From the NCBI GenBank assembly GCA_964450495.1, contig CAYVFU010000006.1, positions 1 to 64,000 of the forward strand: 64,000 bases of DNA. The letters run 5' to 3'. The position numbers were made by a program, and so were the translations under genes. Positions 37,533 to 46,712 of the stretch are shown here, piece by piece (position 1 is the first letter of the stretch; each line of letters opens with the position of its first letter). The notes under the pieces were generated by a model. The model searched no databases, was not told where the DNA came from, and saw only the letters and a program-made list of their open reading frames with translations. This DNA comes from CALFUK01 sp964450495. Lineage in GTDB: Bacteria > Bacteroidota > Bacteroidia > Chitinophagales > Saprospiraceae.

Positions 37533-38768
37533 TCAACATGTTTTTGCTTTCTTAACTTCAATTAATAATTTACAGAGTTGATTTGATAGCTTTTCTTGAT
37601 CATAATTAGCATTTATAAACAGTTTTGCATTCTCTTTTAAAGTCGACAGCCTTGAGTCATTTTGGCCCAAATCGTTGATCGCATCTATAAACTCACTGAT
37701 TTGATCTGCAATAACTGCTTCTTTGCCATTGGTAATGTCTATGCCAGAAATTCCTATTGATGTTGATACAACTGCTTTGCCAGCGGACATTGCTTCTAAT
37801 ATTTTTATACGTACGCCACTACCAATAAATAAAGGTGCAATCAGCACATCAATAATATCCAAAAATTGGTCAACATCAGGTACCTCTCCATGTTCGATTA
37901 TGCCAGCTATATGTGTATACTTTCCTAGTGGATAATTACGCCCTGCAAGATGTAGCAATACAGTGGCTTGATTTTCAAAATGTGGTTGCCAAACGTTTGA
38001 CATAAACCAATCCAACCCATTGACATTTGGATCCCAATCCATAGCTCCAATAAATCCAATATGAAGTTTCCCAACCGCAACTCGAGAATGATTGATTGTT
38101 GCTTTAGTGTTTTTGATGCCTACTGGTTGATATTGAACGTTGTCCAATTTAATGAGGCCACTTTTTTTGATCCAAAGGTGATCACTGGAACTTATAGTCA
38201 AAAGTCTATCTACTTTTGGAAGGATATCTATCGTGTATTGTTTTAATTGTTTGCTCAGAGATTTGAATAAAATCTTTTTAGCAGGATTTCTAGAATGCTC
38301 TGCTCTCATTTGCCATATTAAAAACTCAATATTATGCAGCCGTAAGATGATTCCTGTTCTAGGGGAAATCGCTCTAATGATGTCAATGTATGAGGTTGTA
38401 TAGATCGTTTCTAGTAAAACAATATCGTAGACGTTTTGCGATAACATAGAGCGTAATCTAGCAGACAGTTCAGCAGAATGAAAACGACTGATGTTATACG
38501 AATTGCCTGAAACGGAATGTTGTATTAACTCAAAGGGATCAATATTCAGATCGTGTTTCACAAACTCAATTCTTTCGTAAATCTTCAGGTTCAATCTGGC
38601 TTCGTCTTCATCTGTTTTGTGCTTATTTGTATGCAACGACAATAAGTCTATCGTCACTCCAGGGATTGCTCCTAAACCTTTTGCAAGAGCATAATTAGCC
38701 ACAGACTCTCCATCACGATGCGGAAAAGGTATTTTTTTAGAGATTTGAAGGATTTTTATCTGTTCCAC
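37533..38768 (-). CDS. Glycosyltransferase, family 4
   Basis: A 411-residue GT-B enzyme. 'ISKKIPFPHRDGESVANYALAKGL' opens the acceptor domain, and 'LHIGFIGAMDWDPNVNGLDWF' and 'FIGSGVRIKILEAMSAGKAVVST' mark the donor domain with its conserved Glu. It is distinct from, but related to, the downstream gene 36334-37503, and the two are probably co-transcribed. It lies divergent from the LolD-like gene, whose ATG is 74 bases away. Sugar specificity unknown. Confidence 0.84.
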   Translation of the reverse strand: MEQIKILQISKKIPFPHRDGESVANYALAKGLGAIPGVTIDLLSLHTNKHKTDEDEARLNLKIYERIEFVKHDLNIDPFELIQHSVSGNSYNISRFHSAELSARLRSMLSQNVYDIVLLETIYTTSYIDIIRAISPRTGIILRLHNIEFLIWQMRAEHSRNPAKKILFKSLSKQLKQYTIDILPKVDRLLTISSSDHLWIKKSGLIKLDNVQYQPVGIKNTKATINHSRVAVGKLHIGFIGAMDWDPNVNGLDWFMSNVWQPHFENQATVLLHLAGRNYPLGKYTHIAGIIEHGEVPDVDQFLDIIDVLIAPLFIGSGVRIKILEAMSAGKAVVSTSIGISGIDITNGKEAVIADQISEFIDAINDLGQNDSRLSTLKENAKLFINANYDQEKLSNQLCKLLIEVKKAKTC

Positions 38769-38842
38769 TTGAACTATGAAGGTAGCACTCTGGTTGGAAT
38801 CGGTGGGGATTTGCGTAAATTGATTTTCTTTGTGTACAGATT

Positions 38843-39523
38843 ATGTTAGAAGCTAAGAATATATATAAATCATATAAGGGATTGCAAGTACTGAAAGGAA
38901 CCAGTTTATCAATGGGTTCCTCTGAAATTGTGAGTATAACAGGGAAGTCTGGATCAGGTAAAAGCACCTTTCTCAATATACTTGGTACGTTGGACAAAGC
39001 AGATTCTGGTTCAGTCAAAATAGCTAATCAAGAAATTAACAGTTTGTCAGAAAAGCTGATGGCCAAATTCAGAAACGAGACTATAGGCTTTGTGTTCCAG
39101 TTTCATCATCTTCTGCCAGAATTTACGGCCTTAGAAAACGTCTGTATCCCAGCGTACATTCAAAAAAGCGATAAAAAAACAGTCGTATCGAGAGCAAAAG
39201 AATTATTGGATTATTTAGGCTTATCGGAGCGACTTGATCACAAACCTGGTCAATTATCAGGAGGAGAACAACAGCGAGTGGCAGTAGCGAGAGCATTGAT
39301 TAATAAACCAAAAATCATTTTTGCAGACGAGCCATCAGGTAATCTTGATAATGATTCCTCTGATGAGTTACATAAATTGATTTTCAAACTCAGAGAAGAT
39401 TTTCAACAATCATTTGTAATTGTGACACATAACTTGGATTTAGCAAAGATGAGTGACCGCAATTATCATTTAGTCAACGGTATTTTAGACAATGGCGAAC
39501 CGACATTTGAAAAAGAATCCTAA
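38843..39523 (+). CDS. ABC transporter ATP-binding protein, LolD-like
   Basis: A 226-residue ABC ATPase. Walker A 'GKSGSGKST' (about residue 34), Q-loop 'VFQFHHLLPEFTALENV', signature 'LSGGEQQRVAVARAL', Walker B 'IIFADEPSGNLD' and H-loop 'VTHN'. The 'FQFHHLLPEFTALENV' stretch is characteristic of LolD (lipoprotein release) and related MacB/FtsE-type exporters. No LolC/E or MacB permease follows; instead it overlaps a DUF389 gene by 32 bases. The permease may lie elsewhere, as lol genes are often scattered in this phylum. Confidence 0.83.
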   Translation: MLEAKNIYKSYKGLQVLKGTSLSMGSSEIVSITGKSGSGKSTFLNILGTLDKADSGSVKIANQEINSLSEKLMAKFRNETIGFVFQFHHLLPEFTALENVCIPAYIQKSDKKTVVSRAKELLDYLGLSERLDHKPGQLSGGEQQRVAVARALINKPKIIFADEPSGNLDNDSSDELHKLIFKLREDFQQSFVIVTHNLDLAKMSDRNYHLVNGILDNGEPTFEKES

Positions 39524-40868
39524 AAACAATAAGGATATTTTCGATTATATTTTGGATCTCATCGACTTGAGTAAAGGTGTTGACTATGAAGCCACTGTCC
39601 AAGAAATAAATGAAAAAAAGACAATCTATGGTGCAAATGCCTGGATGCTGATGTGTTCTATAATGATCGCATCCATTGGTCTCAACACTAATTCCCAAGC
39701 AGTTATAATAGGAGCCATGTTGATCTCTCCTTTGATGTCTCCAATTTTGGCCATAGGTCTCGGCGTAGCTATAAACGACAGGAAAACATTATGGGAAGCC
39801 TTGTACCACTTTGGCATTTCTATTTTGATAGCGGTTGCCACTTCTTCTTTGTTTTTTATGATCTCACCTTTGAAGGAGTTTACAGAGCAAATTGCAGCTC
39901 GGACTGCACCTACAATATTTGATGTACTTATTGGGGTTTTTGGCGGTATAGCTGGTATAGTCTCTATTGCACGTAAGGACATTTCTACAACCATCCCTGG
40001 TGTAGCAATTGCTACTGCTCTTATGCCACCGTTATGTGTGACGGGTTATGGAATTGCTATCGGAGATGCCAAAATAGCGTTCTCTTCTTTTTATTTATTT
40101 TTCATAAATGCATTCTTTGTGGCATTCTCCACATATCTAATTATTCGGTATTTAAATTTTCCGTTTAAGGAATTTGCTACTCCAGAAGAACGAAAAAAGA
40201 ATATGAGGTATGTGTATTTGTTTTCACTATTTATGATCATTCCTAGTTTGATTATTTTTAGAAATGTATGGTTAGAAGCAGATACAAAACGAAAGGTAAA
40301 TCAATTCATAACGACTCACATAGGTGATAATGAAATTTATCTTGATGAATATGAAATTGTAGAAAACAGCGATAAAACAAAAACATTATACTTAAGAGTT
40401 TGGGGTGATGTTATTCAACGAGAGAATGCACCAAATTTTACTGAAGGTTTGAAAAATATACATCTTAGAAATACAACTGTAGAGATATTGCCTACTTCTG
40501 AAATTCCATTAAGTAAAATCAAAGAGATAGAAGAAGAGATAACCAACTTATATTCCTCCAAATCAGATTTAAAGCAATTATTGGAACAACAGCAGCTGTT
40601 GCTTAATAATATGCAGAAGATCGATTCCGTAAATGCAGAAATTAACATTAATGATGTTCAAAGCGAATTGACCACTTTATTCCCTGAGTTGGAATCTGCA
40701 CTTATTGCCAAGAAACAATCTAAAAGCGTAGATTCTATTCCTCAAGATATACATCTGGTTATTTTAAAGGGGACTAAAAAGAATACACAAGTTGACAAAC
40801 AAAAAATCCAAGATTTTCTAAAACTGCGAATTAATGCTGACTCCATACGCATTATTTTAGAAAATTAA
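39492..40868 (+). CDS. DUF389 multi-pass membrane protein
   Basis: A 458-residue protein. About residues 45-260 hold six or so transmembrane helices of the DUF389 family, with 'GAMLISPLMSPILAIGLGVA', 'GVFGGIAGIVSIARKD' and 'PGVAIATALMPPLCVTGYGIA' as signature blocks. The C-terminal about 200 residues are soluble with a coiled-coil stretch ('KIKEIEEEITNLYSSKSDLKQ'). Function of the family is unknown. Its ATG lies inside the end of the LolD-like gene (32-base overlap), suggesting coupling. An alternative start further in is possible. Confidence 0.82.
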   Translation: MANRHLKKNPKNNKDIFDYILDLIDLSKGVDYEATVQEINEKKTIYGANAWMLMCSIMIASIGLNTNSQAVIIGAMLISPLMSPILAIGLGVAINDRKTLWEALYHFGISILIAVATSSLFFMISPLKEFTEQIAARTAPTIFDVLIGVFGGIAGIVSIARKDISTTIPGVAIATALMPPLCVTGYGIAIGDAKIAFSSFYLFFINAFFVAFSTYLIIRYLNFPFKEFATPEERKKNMRYVYLFSLFMIIPSLIIFRNVWLEADTKRKVNQFITTHIGDNEIYLDEYEIVENSDKTKTLYLRVWGDVIQRENAPNFTEGLKNIHLRNTTVEILPTSEIPLSKIKEIEEEITNLYSSKSDLKQLLEQQQLLLNNMQKIDSVNAEININDVQSELTTLFPELESALIAKKQSKSVDSIPQDIHLVILKGTKKNTQVDKQKIQDFLKLRINADSIRIILEN

Positions 40869-40878
40869 ATTGTCCACA

Positions 40879-42300
40879 TTAGCTGGCAGTCGCTTCAACC
40901 TTGATGATTGGTTTCGGATAGTTTTTACCTAAGACAATTCCATAATCGTCTAGTTCTGCAGAAGAGAATTGAGCAGGATAATGGATCATATTTGAGGGAA
41001 GAGGATTAAGTTCTGGACACCATTTACGAATTAACCTTGCTTCTGGGTCATACTTTTTTGACTGCTTCACTACGTTGAATACACGTTGTTCTCTTGGGTC
41101 AGTACCTACACCAGCTAGATAATTCCAATTTCCCCAATTGCTGCAAGGGTCATAATCGATAAGTAGGGATTCGAAATATTCGGCGCCTAGTTGCCAGTTT
41201 ACAGCAAGGTTGTTAATTAGGAAACTTGCAACATTTTGCCTTCCCCTATTTGACATAAATCCTGTGGCATTAAGTTGACGCATATGAGCATCTATAAACG
41301 GATATCCAGTTTGTCCATCTGACCAAATCTGAAACAGTTTTTTGTTGTCGCTTAAGTCATCTCTAGGCGTTCCTTTTATCCCTCCATTTAGGAAAATTTT
41401 CCTTTCATACTTCTTAGCCATTAGTCTAAAAAAGTCTCTCCATAAGAGTTCAAAAAACATCCAATAGGTTGATTCATTCTGTATGACCTCCTTTTCGAAT
41501 TTTTTTAATTCGGACATAATTAATTTAGGAGACAAACATCCTTGAGATAGATAGGAAGAGAACTTAGAGGAGTATTGCATACCCTCGGATTCATTTCTTG
41601 TTTCTTTATATGTTGCAATGCCCTTTGATTCCCATAGGTAGAAATTTAATCTATTCAATGCTTCAGATTCTCCACCTTGCAAATAAGGTTCAAAATTTTG
41701 ATCAAATCCAAAATCAGCCAATTCAGGTATATCGCCCTCTTCTAATTCTGGTGCTCCATTTTCTGCACCGTCAAAACAAATATCAATTGGCTCACGGATG
41801 ATTGTTATTTTTTCTACTTCTTTACGGAAAGTGGTAAATGTATCAGGTGTATGTGTAATTGGGAATGGTAAATCTGCTGTATAATAAAGCATTTTGCCAC
41901 GTGAGTATCTGACTTCTTGGCCAATTGTCCACAGCTTTAATTCTAACTGGTCTTGCACATATAGCTCCTCCGTTGTTCTTTCTCTGTTACAGAAAACCCA
42001 ACTTGTCTTATATTCTGCTGCTATTTCAGATATAATTTCTTCAGGCTTACCAATTCTTACAATAAGTGGTAAGTTGCGTTTATGGAGACTTGCCCTTAAA
42101 TCTTTGATTGAATCAATGATAAACTTGCTTCTGTATCGACCAGTTTTGTGGAAGCCGTACCGTGTTTTTCCTTTAAATGTGCGTTCATCGAAGACAAAAA
42201 CAGGAATAAGCTCTTTTGTGGACTGTAAAGCGTCGGAAATAGCTTCATTGTCGTGAATCCTTAAGTCTTGCCTAAACCAGATTATTGCCTTTTTATTCAT
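40879..42300 (-). CDS. Cryptochrome-DASH / photolyase family protein
   Basis: A 473-residue photolyase/cryptochrome. N-terminal Rossmann-like antenna domain: 'IIWFRQDLRIHDNEAI'. C-terminal FAD domain: 'ELLWRDFFRLMAKKY', 'WSDGQTGYPFIDAHMRQLNA', 'MSNRGRQNVASFL', and 'DYDPCSNWGNWNYLAGVGTD', the last being strongly DASH-like. Such enzymes repair cyclobutane pyrimidine dimers (preferring single-stranded DNA) using blue light, or act in light sensing. No photolyase partner or MTHF-antenna evidence is visible. Presence fits a light-exposed, aerobic habitat. Confidence 0.88.
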   Translation of the reverse strand: MNKKAIIWFRQDLRIHDNEAISDALQSTKELIPVFVFDERTFKGKTRYGFHKTGRYRSKFIIDSIKDLRASLHKRNLPLIVRIGKPEEIISEIAAEYKTSWVFCNRERTTEELYVQDQLELKLWTIGQEVRYSRGKMLYYTADLPFPITHTPDTFTTFRKEVEKITIIREPIDICFDGAENGAPELEEGDIPELADFGFDQNFEPYLQGGESEALNRLNFYLWESKGIATYKETRNESEGMQYSSKFSSYLSQGCLSPKLIMSELKKFEKEVIQNESTYWMFFELLWRDFFRLMAKKYERKIFLNGGIKGTPRDDLSDNKKLFQIWSDGQTGYPFIDAHMRQLNATGFMSNRGRQNVASFLINNLAVNWQLGAEYFESLLIDYDPCSNWGNWNYLAGVGTDPREQRVFNVVKQSKKYDPEARLIRKWCPELNPLPSNMIHYPAQFSSAELDDYGIVLGKNYPKPIIKVEATAS

Positions 42301-42368
42301 GTTAATGTCACAATTAAAAACAATATAAACATTAAGAAGTTTTACATTTGACTAAGAATATTCTGATC

Positions 42369-42791
42369 ATGAAAATATTAATAGGACTTTCACTCTCCAC
42401 ACTATTCTTTCTTGCCTCTTGCAACTTGAATCAAGCAGCAAATAGTGAATACGAATATGCGCTTAAAAAGCTAGATAATGAAGTTATGGATATACATGAT
42501 GCAGTTATGCCTCGTATGTCTGAACTAGCAAAGCTCAAGCGTCAGATGAAGTCAGAATTAAAAGACGATGCAAATTCTGCAAAAGCAGATAGCTTACAGC
42601 AATTCGTATATCAAATAGATGAAGCTAGTGAGGCAATGATGAATTGGATGGGTGAATTTAAAAAACCAGACTATAGTAATTTTGAGGCTGCTAAAGCTGT
42701 CTATGCTCAAGAGAAGGTAAAGATTACCAACGTAAGAGAGAAAATGCTTTCAACAATATCAAGTGCTAAAGCGTTTCTTTCTAGATTATGA
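42369..42791 (+). CDS. Small lipoprotein preceding SCO1/cytochrome genes
   Basis: A 140-residue lipoprotein. The ATG at 42369 is chosen over the TTG at 42348, since it starts the signal peptide 'MKILIGLSLSTLFFLASC', with lipobox LASC. The rest is helical and charged, with Lys/Glu/Asp-rich heptad-like stretches ('DEVMDIHDAVMPRMSELAK' type), and no enzyme motif. It overlaps the SCO1-like gene by four bases (42788-42791), so it is probably part of that operon, with a possible link to respiratory-chain assembly. Function unknown. Confidence 0.75.
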   Translation: MKILIGLSLSTLFFLASCNLNQAANSEYEYALKKLDNEVMDIHDAVMPRMSELAKLKRQMKSELKDDANSAKADSLQQFVYQIDEASEAMMNWMGEFKKPDYSNFEAAKAVYAQEKVKITNVREKMLSTISSAKAFLSRL

Positions 42792-43402
42792 TAAGATTTC
42801 TATTCGCTCTATTACTATTGTCCTTATTCTATTCTTGTAAAAAGGAAACTGGTAAACTCCCGTACATTGGCTTTCATCAATATGAAGCAAACGATACCAT
42901 TTACCATAGAATTCCAGAATTTAGTTTCATGAATCAAGATAGTGTCATGATAAACAATGACTCCTTTAATGACATGATTTATGTTGCAGATTTTTTCTTC
43001 GTGAACTGCCCTTCTATTTGCCCTAAGGTGAAACAGCAGATGCTGCGTTTACATGAAAAATTCAAAAACGAACCACGTTTTCAATTAATCTCGTATACAC
43101 TTGACCCCAAAAGGGATACCATACCGGCACTGTCTTCATATGCTGATAAGATTGGAGTCACAAGCAATAAATGGCACTTTCTCAGAGCAGATCAAGATGT
43201 TGTCATGGAATTAGCTGATGAATATTATGTGCCAGCATTTATTGATCCTGAAGCCCCTGGTGGATTTGATCACAGTGGAAAGCTAATGCTGATTGATCGC
43301 AACCGAAACATTAGAGGTTTTGCAGAAGGTACAGATCCAGAATCCGTTACAGACTTTTTTGGTACTATTGAGCAATTGCTAGATGAGCAGTTCGATCAAT
43401 AA
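42788..43402 (+). CDS. SCO1/SenC-family copper chaperone
   Basis: A 204-residue lipoprotein ('LLLSLFYSC'). The thioredoxin-fold domain carries the SCO1 motif 'NCPSICPKVKQQM' (CxxxC) and the copper-binding His in 'GFDHSGKLMLID'. SCO proteins deliver copper to the CuA site of cytochrome c oxidase or act as thiol reductase. It overlaps the lipoprotein before it by four bases and the cytochrome c gene after it by about 20 bases, a tight operon. Its presence fits an aerobic electron-transport module. Confidence 0.88.
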   Translation: MIRFLFALLLLSLFYSCKKETGKLPYIGFHQYEANDTIYHRIPEFSFMNQDSVMINNDSFNDMIYVADFFFVNCPSICPKVKQQMLRLHEKFKNEPRFQLISYTLDPKRDTIPALSSYADKIGVTSNKWHFLRADQDVVMELADEYYVPAFIDPEAPGGFDHSGKLMLIDRNRNIRGFAEGTDPESVTDFFGTIEQLLDEQFDQ

Positions 43403-43799
43403 GATTTCGATAGCATGTCTAATAGTGGGTGTGTTACTTTTTCATGCTTGTAAAGAGGGACAACGCTTTGTCCAGGGAGAGCGCATTTATAACAGCTATT
43501 GTCAAAACTGCCATATGGAAGATGGCCAAGGATTGGGTAAATTAATTCCACCTATTAGCAATTCTGATTACTATTTGAATGAATATAAAAACCTTGTTTG
43601 TATCATTAAATATGGAATGACCAAGCAAATTATAGTTAACAACATTAGTTACTCAGAAGAAATGCCAGGTGTGAAACATTTGACGACTGCAGAGTTGAGT
43701 AACTTGATAAATTACATGAATGCAAAATGGTATCCCGATAAGCCATTAGTAACACCAAGTGATATAAGCACTAACTTTGACGATTGCAAAAAGAAATAA
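43383..43799 (+). CDS. Lipoprotein cytochrome c
   Basis: A 138-residue mono-heme cytochrome c. The signal peptide ends in 'LLFHAC', so it is probably lipid-anchored. The heme-attachment motif CQNCH occurs near residue 38 ('YNSYCQNCHMEDGQG'), and the axial Met is likely in 'EEMPGVKHLT'. Its class I fold resembles cytochrome c6/c553-type or SCO-linked cytochromes. It follows the SCO1-like gene with about 20 bases overlap and is two bases... close before the small protein at 43801, so it is co-expressed. It probably carries electrons at the periplasmic face. Confidence 0.85.
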   Translation: MSSSINKISIACLIVGVLLFHACKEGQRFVQGERIYNSYCQNCHMEDGQGLGKLIPPISNSDYYLNEYKNLVCIIKYGMTKQIIVNNISYSEEMPGVKHLTTAELSNLINYMNAKWYPDKPLVTPSDISTNFDDCKKK

Positions 43800-43800
43800 G

Positions 43801-44091
43801 ATGAGTTACGACGATTTTATTAAAAGCTTAGCGGAAGAATTTCCAACAGTCTCTATGTCAACTCAGCTTCAAGCTTTATGGTATGAAAAGAAAGGAAAAT
43901 GGAGTAATGCTCATAATCTTGTAGATCCATCCGATGATCCCAAGGACAAACACATACATGCTTATTTACATCGGAAAGAAGGAGATAAATGGAATGCTAA
44001 TTATTGGTATCAACGAGCTGGAAAAGCCTATCCAGAAATAACATTAGATGAAGAGTGGCAGCTTTTAGTGAAGCTCAATACAGCGGACTGA
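43801..44091 (+). CDS. Conserved small hypothetical protein
   Basis: A 96-residue soluble protein starting at ATG 43801; the frame open from 43777 adds only bases inside the cytochrome gene. 'LQALWYEKKGKWSNAHNLVD', 'KHIHAYLHRKEGDKWNANYWYQRAGK' resembles a small, widespread uncharacterised family of Bacteroidota and Cyanobacteria proteins rich in Trp, Tyr and His. No signal peptide or cofactor motif. It is the last gene of the lipoprotein/SCO1/cytochrome c operon, starting one base after the cytochrome stop. Function unknown. Confidence 0.7.
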   Translation: MSYDDFIKSLAEEFPTVSMSTQLQALWYEKKGKWSNAHNLVDPSDDPKDKHIHAYLHRKEGDKWNANYWYQRAGKAYPEITLDEEWQLLVKLNTAD

Positions 44092-44128
44092 TTATTTTAG
44101 ACATAAACAATTAGCAATGTCTTAATTG

Positions 44129-46162
44129 TTAGTTCTGGGAATAATAATTTATTGGGTTTGCGGGTAGTTCTATTTTGAAACAGGTCCCAGTAAGACTGTC
44201 AGAATCTGTAATATAAATTTCACCACCTAGTCGATTAGTGAGGCTTTTTACAATGCTGAGGCTAAGTCCAGAACCTGTATAAGCATCTCTATTATTCAAC
44301 CTGGTAAACGATTGGAAGATAGTATCATGGTATTGAGGGTCAATGCCGATTCCATTGTCAGCGATCCAAAAATTATGAGTATTTTCAGAAAGACTATAGG
44401 TCACATCAATAAGTACTTCATCGTTGTCATTGAATAAGGAAGCATTATCAAAAATCTTGTTCATAATAATTTCTAAACTATCTAGATGACTTTTGATCAT
44501 TCCTGTATTATTGATCTTCAACTGTATATTCTTTTTTAGATATTTTTGCCTTACTTTAGACAACACATCATTCATAAGTTTGGAAATGTTAAAGTGTGTC
44601 ATTGTATTCAAATCATTTGACACATTATTTCTGTAAACATTCACTTCTTCAATTAGCGCACTCAATTGTTTTCCACTATTAGTAATGATATCAATATGGT
44701 CTATAAATTGGGAGTCTTCACTTAATTTTTTGCGGGTTAGTTGACTAAAACTTACAATGTTTCGGACAGGTTCTTTTAAGTCATGGGATAAGATTCTATT
44801 AAACTCTTCGATGTCTTTATAGGAACTTTTAAGGAGATCGTTTGACTGCTGTAAATGGACTGTACGCTTTTGAACTTCAGATTCTAGCTTTTTGTTATAC
44901 TTTATTTTTTGATAATACGCAGCAATGAGGAAGCTAATCATCAATCCGAAAAACCCCATAAGAATGAGTAATAATTTTTGAAAGTTTTCATTTTTAATCA
45001 ATTTCACAGATAGTAATTCATTATCCTTTTCTTTCTGATCAGAATCGTATTTTATTTTTAAATAGTTTGTTTTTTGTAGTTTTTCATCTTTTAAATTTTG
45101 TTCTAATAAGGTATTGTGTTCATTTAAATAGTGATAAGCAGAATCATATCTTGTCATATTGTGATAGGCGGTGTGTAACTTTGTATAAGCTGATAATTTA
45201 ATCGAATTTTTAATTCCGTCAGTGTCAATTATACTTGTTGCCAGAGGTATGATTTTTTCGTGTTCTTTTTTAGAGGCATGCAGGTTTGCATAAAATAGGG
45301 TGATTTCACCAAAATGAGATGAGTTAATGTCTTTTTTATCAATAGATGAAATTTCTTTTCTAATGAGTTCTGCAGAGTCGAAATCTTTAGTAGCAATAAA
45401 AATTTCTCCTTTTTGTACGAGCATATCTGGTTTTAGGACTTGCAGATCATGTTCTTGGATTAGTTCTAGACCTTTATTAATACTTTCTAATGCATCTTTG
45501 TAGTTCCCTTTGTTAAGATATGCTTCTGATAACTCAAACATCGTTAATGCGTGAGTAGAGACACGATCATTAAATTTTCCCATATTCAGAATCTCCTGAT
45601 AGCATTTGATGGCTGCATCAGATTCCTCCTCATCATTATACAATTGACCAAGTGAATACAAATTCATTAGAATCGTAGCGGTGTCTTGAGTCGATTTGCC
45701 AAATTCAACATTATTGTAATAGACCTTTTGGGCAGATTCTAAATCTCCTAGAGACATTATTGTAAATGCATTTATGTAATTATAAGCTGATCTTGGTTTT
45801 CTTGAAATATAAGATTGATGAGAATCTTCCTCTAAGTCTAGAATTATTTTATATGCCTCCAATGTTCTGTTGTTACTAAGCTCGTAATAAATCTGAGCAA
45901 GGCTATATTGAAACAAGAGAGAGTCATGAATAAGTGGATCGGACTGTATGATAGAATCGCATGCTTCGAAGATGTTTTCTACAAGATTCATATCTCGATA
46001 CATATACTTATGTAAGGAATCAACGTATACCTTGAAATAGTGAGAAGAGTCTTCTTCTGAGTATTTGTGATCAGATTGTGATATAGCCGATAGGTGTAGC
46101 AAGGAACAGAAAACAATACACAATAGTTTGGCTATAGACAGAAACAATAATCTGTCAATCAA
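44129..46162 (-). CDS. TPR-containing membrane histidine kinase
   Basis: A 677-residue sensor kinase, same architecture as the one at 7970-10003. Signal peptide or anchor (about 1-28), periplasmic TPR array (about 35-390), transmembrane helix (about 397-420, 'LLLILMGFFGLMISFLIAAYY'), coiled coil 'KLESEVQKRTVHLQQSNDLL', HisKA with His460 in 'RILSHDLKEPVRN', HATPase_c with 'DNGIGID' and 'GSGLSLSI'. The N-box 'IIMNKIFDNASLFNDN' is recognisable. No response regulator nearby. The two kinases are similar in layout but diverged in sequence, so they are old paralogs or independent family members, not a recent duplication. Confidence 0.88.
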   Translation of the reverse strand: MIDRLLFLSIAKLLCIVFCSLLHLSAISQSDHKYSEEDSSHYFKVYVDSLHKYMYRDMNLVENIFEACDSIIQSDPLIHDSLLFQYSLAQIYYELSNNRTLEAYKIILDLEEDSHQSYISRKPRSAYNYINAFTIMSLGDLESAQKVYYNNVEFGKSTQDTATILMNLYSLGQLYNDEEESDAAIKCYQEILNMGKFNDRVSTHALTMFELSEAYLNKGNYKDALESINKGLELIQEHDLQVLKPDMLVQKGEIFIATKDFDSAELIRKEISSIDKKDINSSHFGEITLFYANLHASKKEHEKIIPLATSIIDTDGIKNSIKLSAYTKLHTAYHNMTRYDSAYHYLNEHNTLLEQNLKDEKLQKTNYLKIKYDSDQKEKDNELLSVKLIKNENFQKLLLILMGFFGLMISFLIAAYYQKIKYNKKLESEVQKRTVHLQQSNDLLKSSYKDIEEFNRILSHDLKEPVRNIVSFSQLTRKKLSEDSQFIDHIDIITNSGKQLSALIEEVNVYRNNVSNDLNTMTHFNISKLMNDVLSKVRQKYLKKNIQLKINNTGMIKSHLDSLEIIMNKIFDNASLFNDNDEVLIDVTYSLSENTHNFWIADNGIGIDPQYHDTIFQSFTRLNNRDAYTGSGLSLSIVKSLTNRLGGEIYITDSDSLTGTCFKIELPANPINYYSQN

Positions 46163-46608
46163 AAACTAGGTGTTAAAAAGATGTTCGTACAAAAATAGGC
46201 TAATATTTGTTAAAATGCATACAAATCAAGGGTTCTGTTTTTACTTCTATGATATATAATTATGCATGCAAATGACTTAAAAATGGCTTCCTTTTGGTAA
46301 ATAATTACAATTAGCTCCAATAGTTACTTATCAATGATGTAGTTTAAATTATCTAAATCCATATATGTAACTAACGAGAAGACATATATATAATGAAGTA
46401 TACATTTATTAGACATATCAAGATGGTGTATGATTTTCTCCAAAGCCTATAATTCGGGGACAGTGTGGTATCCTGTAGATTGAATTGATAGAATGACATA
46501 AAATTCAAGTTTCTTGCTTCTCCTTATAAGAGGGGTTTTCATATTTGGTATAATGATTGCAATTCAAGAAGTACATGTAGTTTTATTGCTACTGTTAAAA
46601 CCAACCGC

Positions 46609-46641
46609 AGCCTCAAGACGTCTTGTTTTGGGGCTTTTTTA
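46609..46641 (+). terminator. Intrinsic terminator
   Basis: AGCCTCAA (46609-46616) pairs with TTTGGGGCT (46627-46635), including one G-T pair, followed by six T. An inner palindrome CAAGACGTCTTG offers an alternative fold. It lies about 100 bases before the CorC-like gene. Confidence 0.65.
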
Positions 46642-46681
46642 TTTCTACTGTACAGTAATATGCACAGTTATGAATATATGT

Positions 46682-46689
46682 TACCTTTG
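46682..46689 (+). promoter_or_regulatory. -7 box upstream of CNNM/CorC-like gene
   Basis: TACCTTTG matches TAnnTTTG and ends 23 bases before the ATG at 46713, downstream of the terminator. Confidence 0.45.
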
Positions 46690-46712
46690 CACCAAACAAG
46701 TCAATACCCTAA

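Larger units (their letters stand above)
46163..46712. other. Intergenic region with terminator and promoter
   Basis: About 550 bases. Apart from the terminator at 46609-46641 and the -7 box at 46682-46689 nothing coding is supported; the open frame 46514-46777 crosses the terminator and the CorC start and looks spurious. A perfect TATAAT near 46550 lies 55-60 bases before the terminator, so a short untranslated RNA is possible. Confidence 0.4.
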
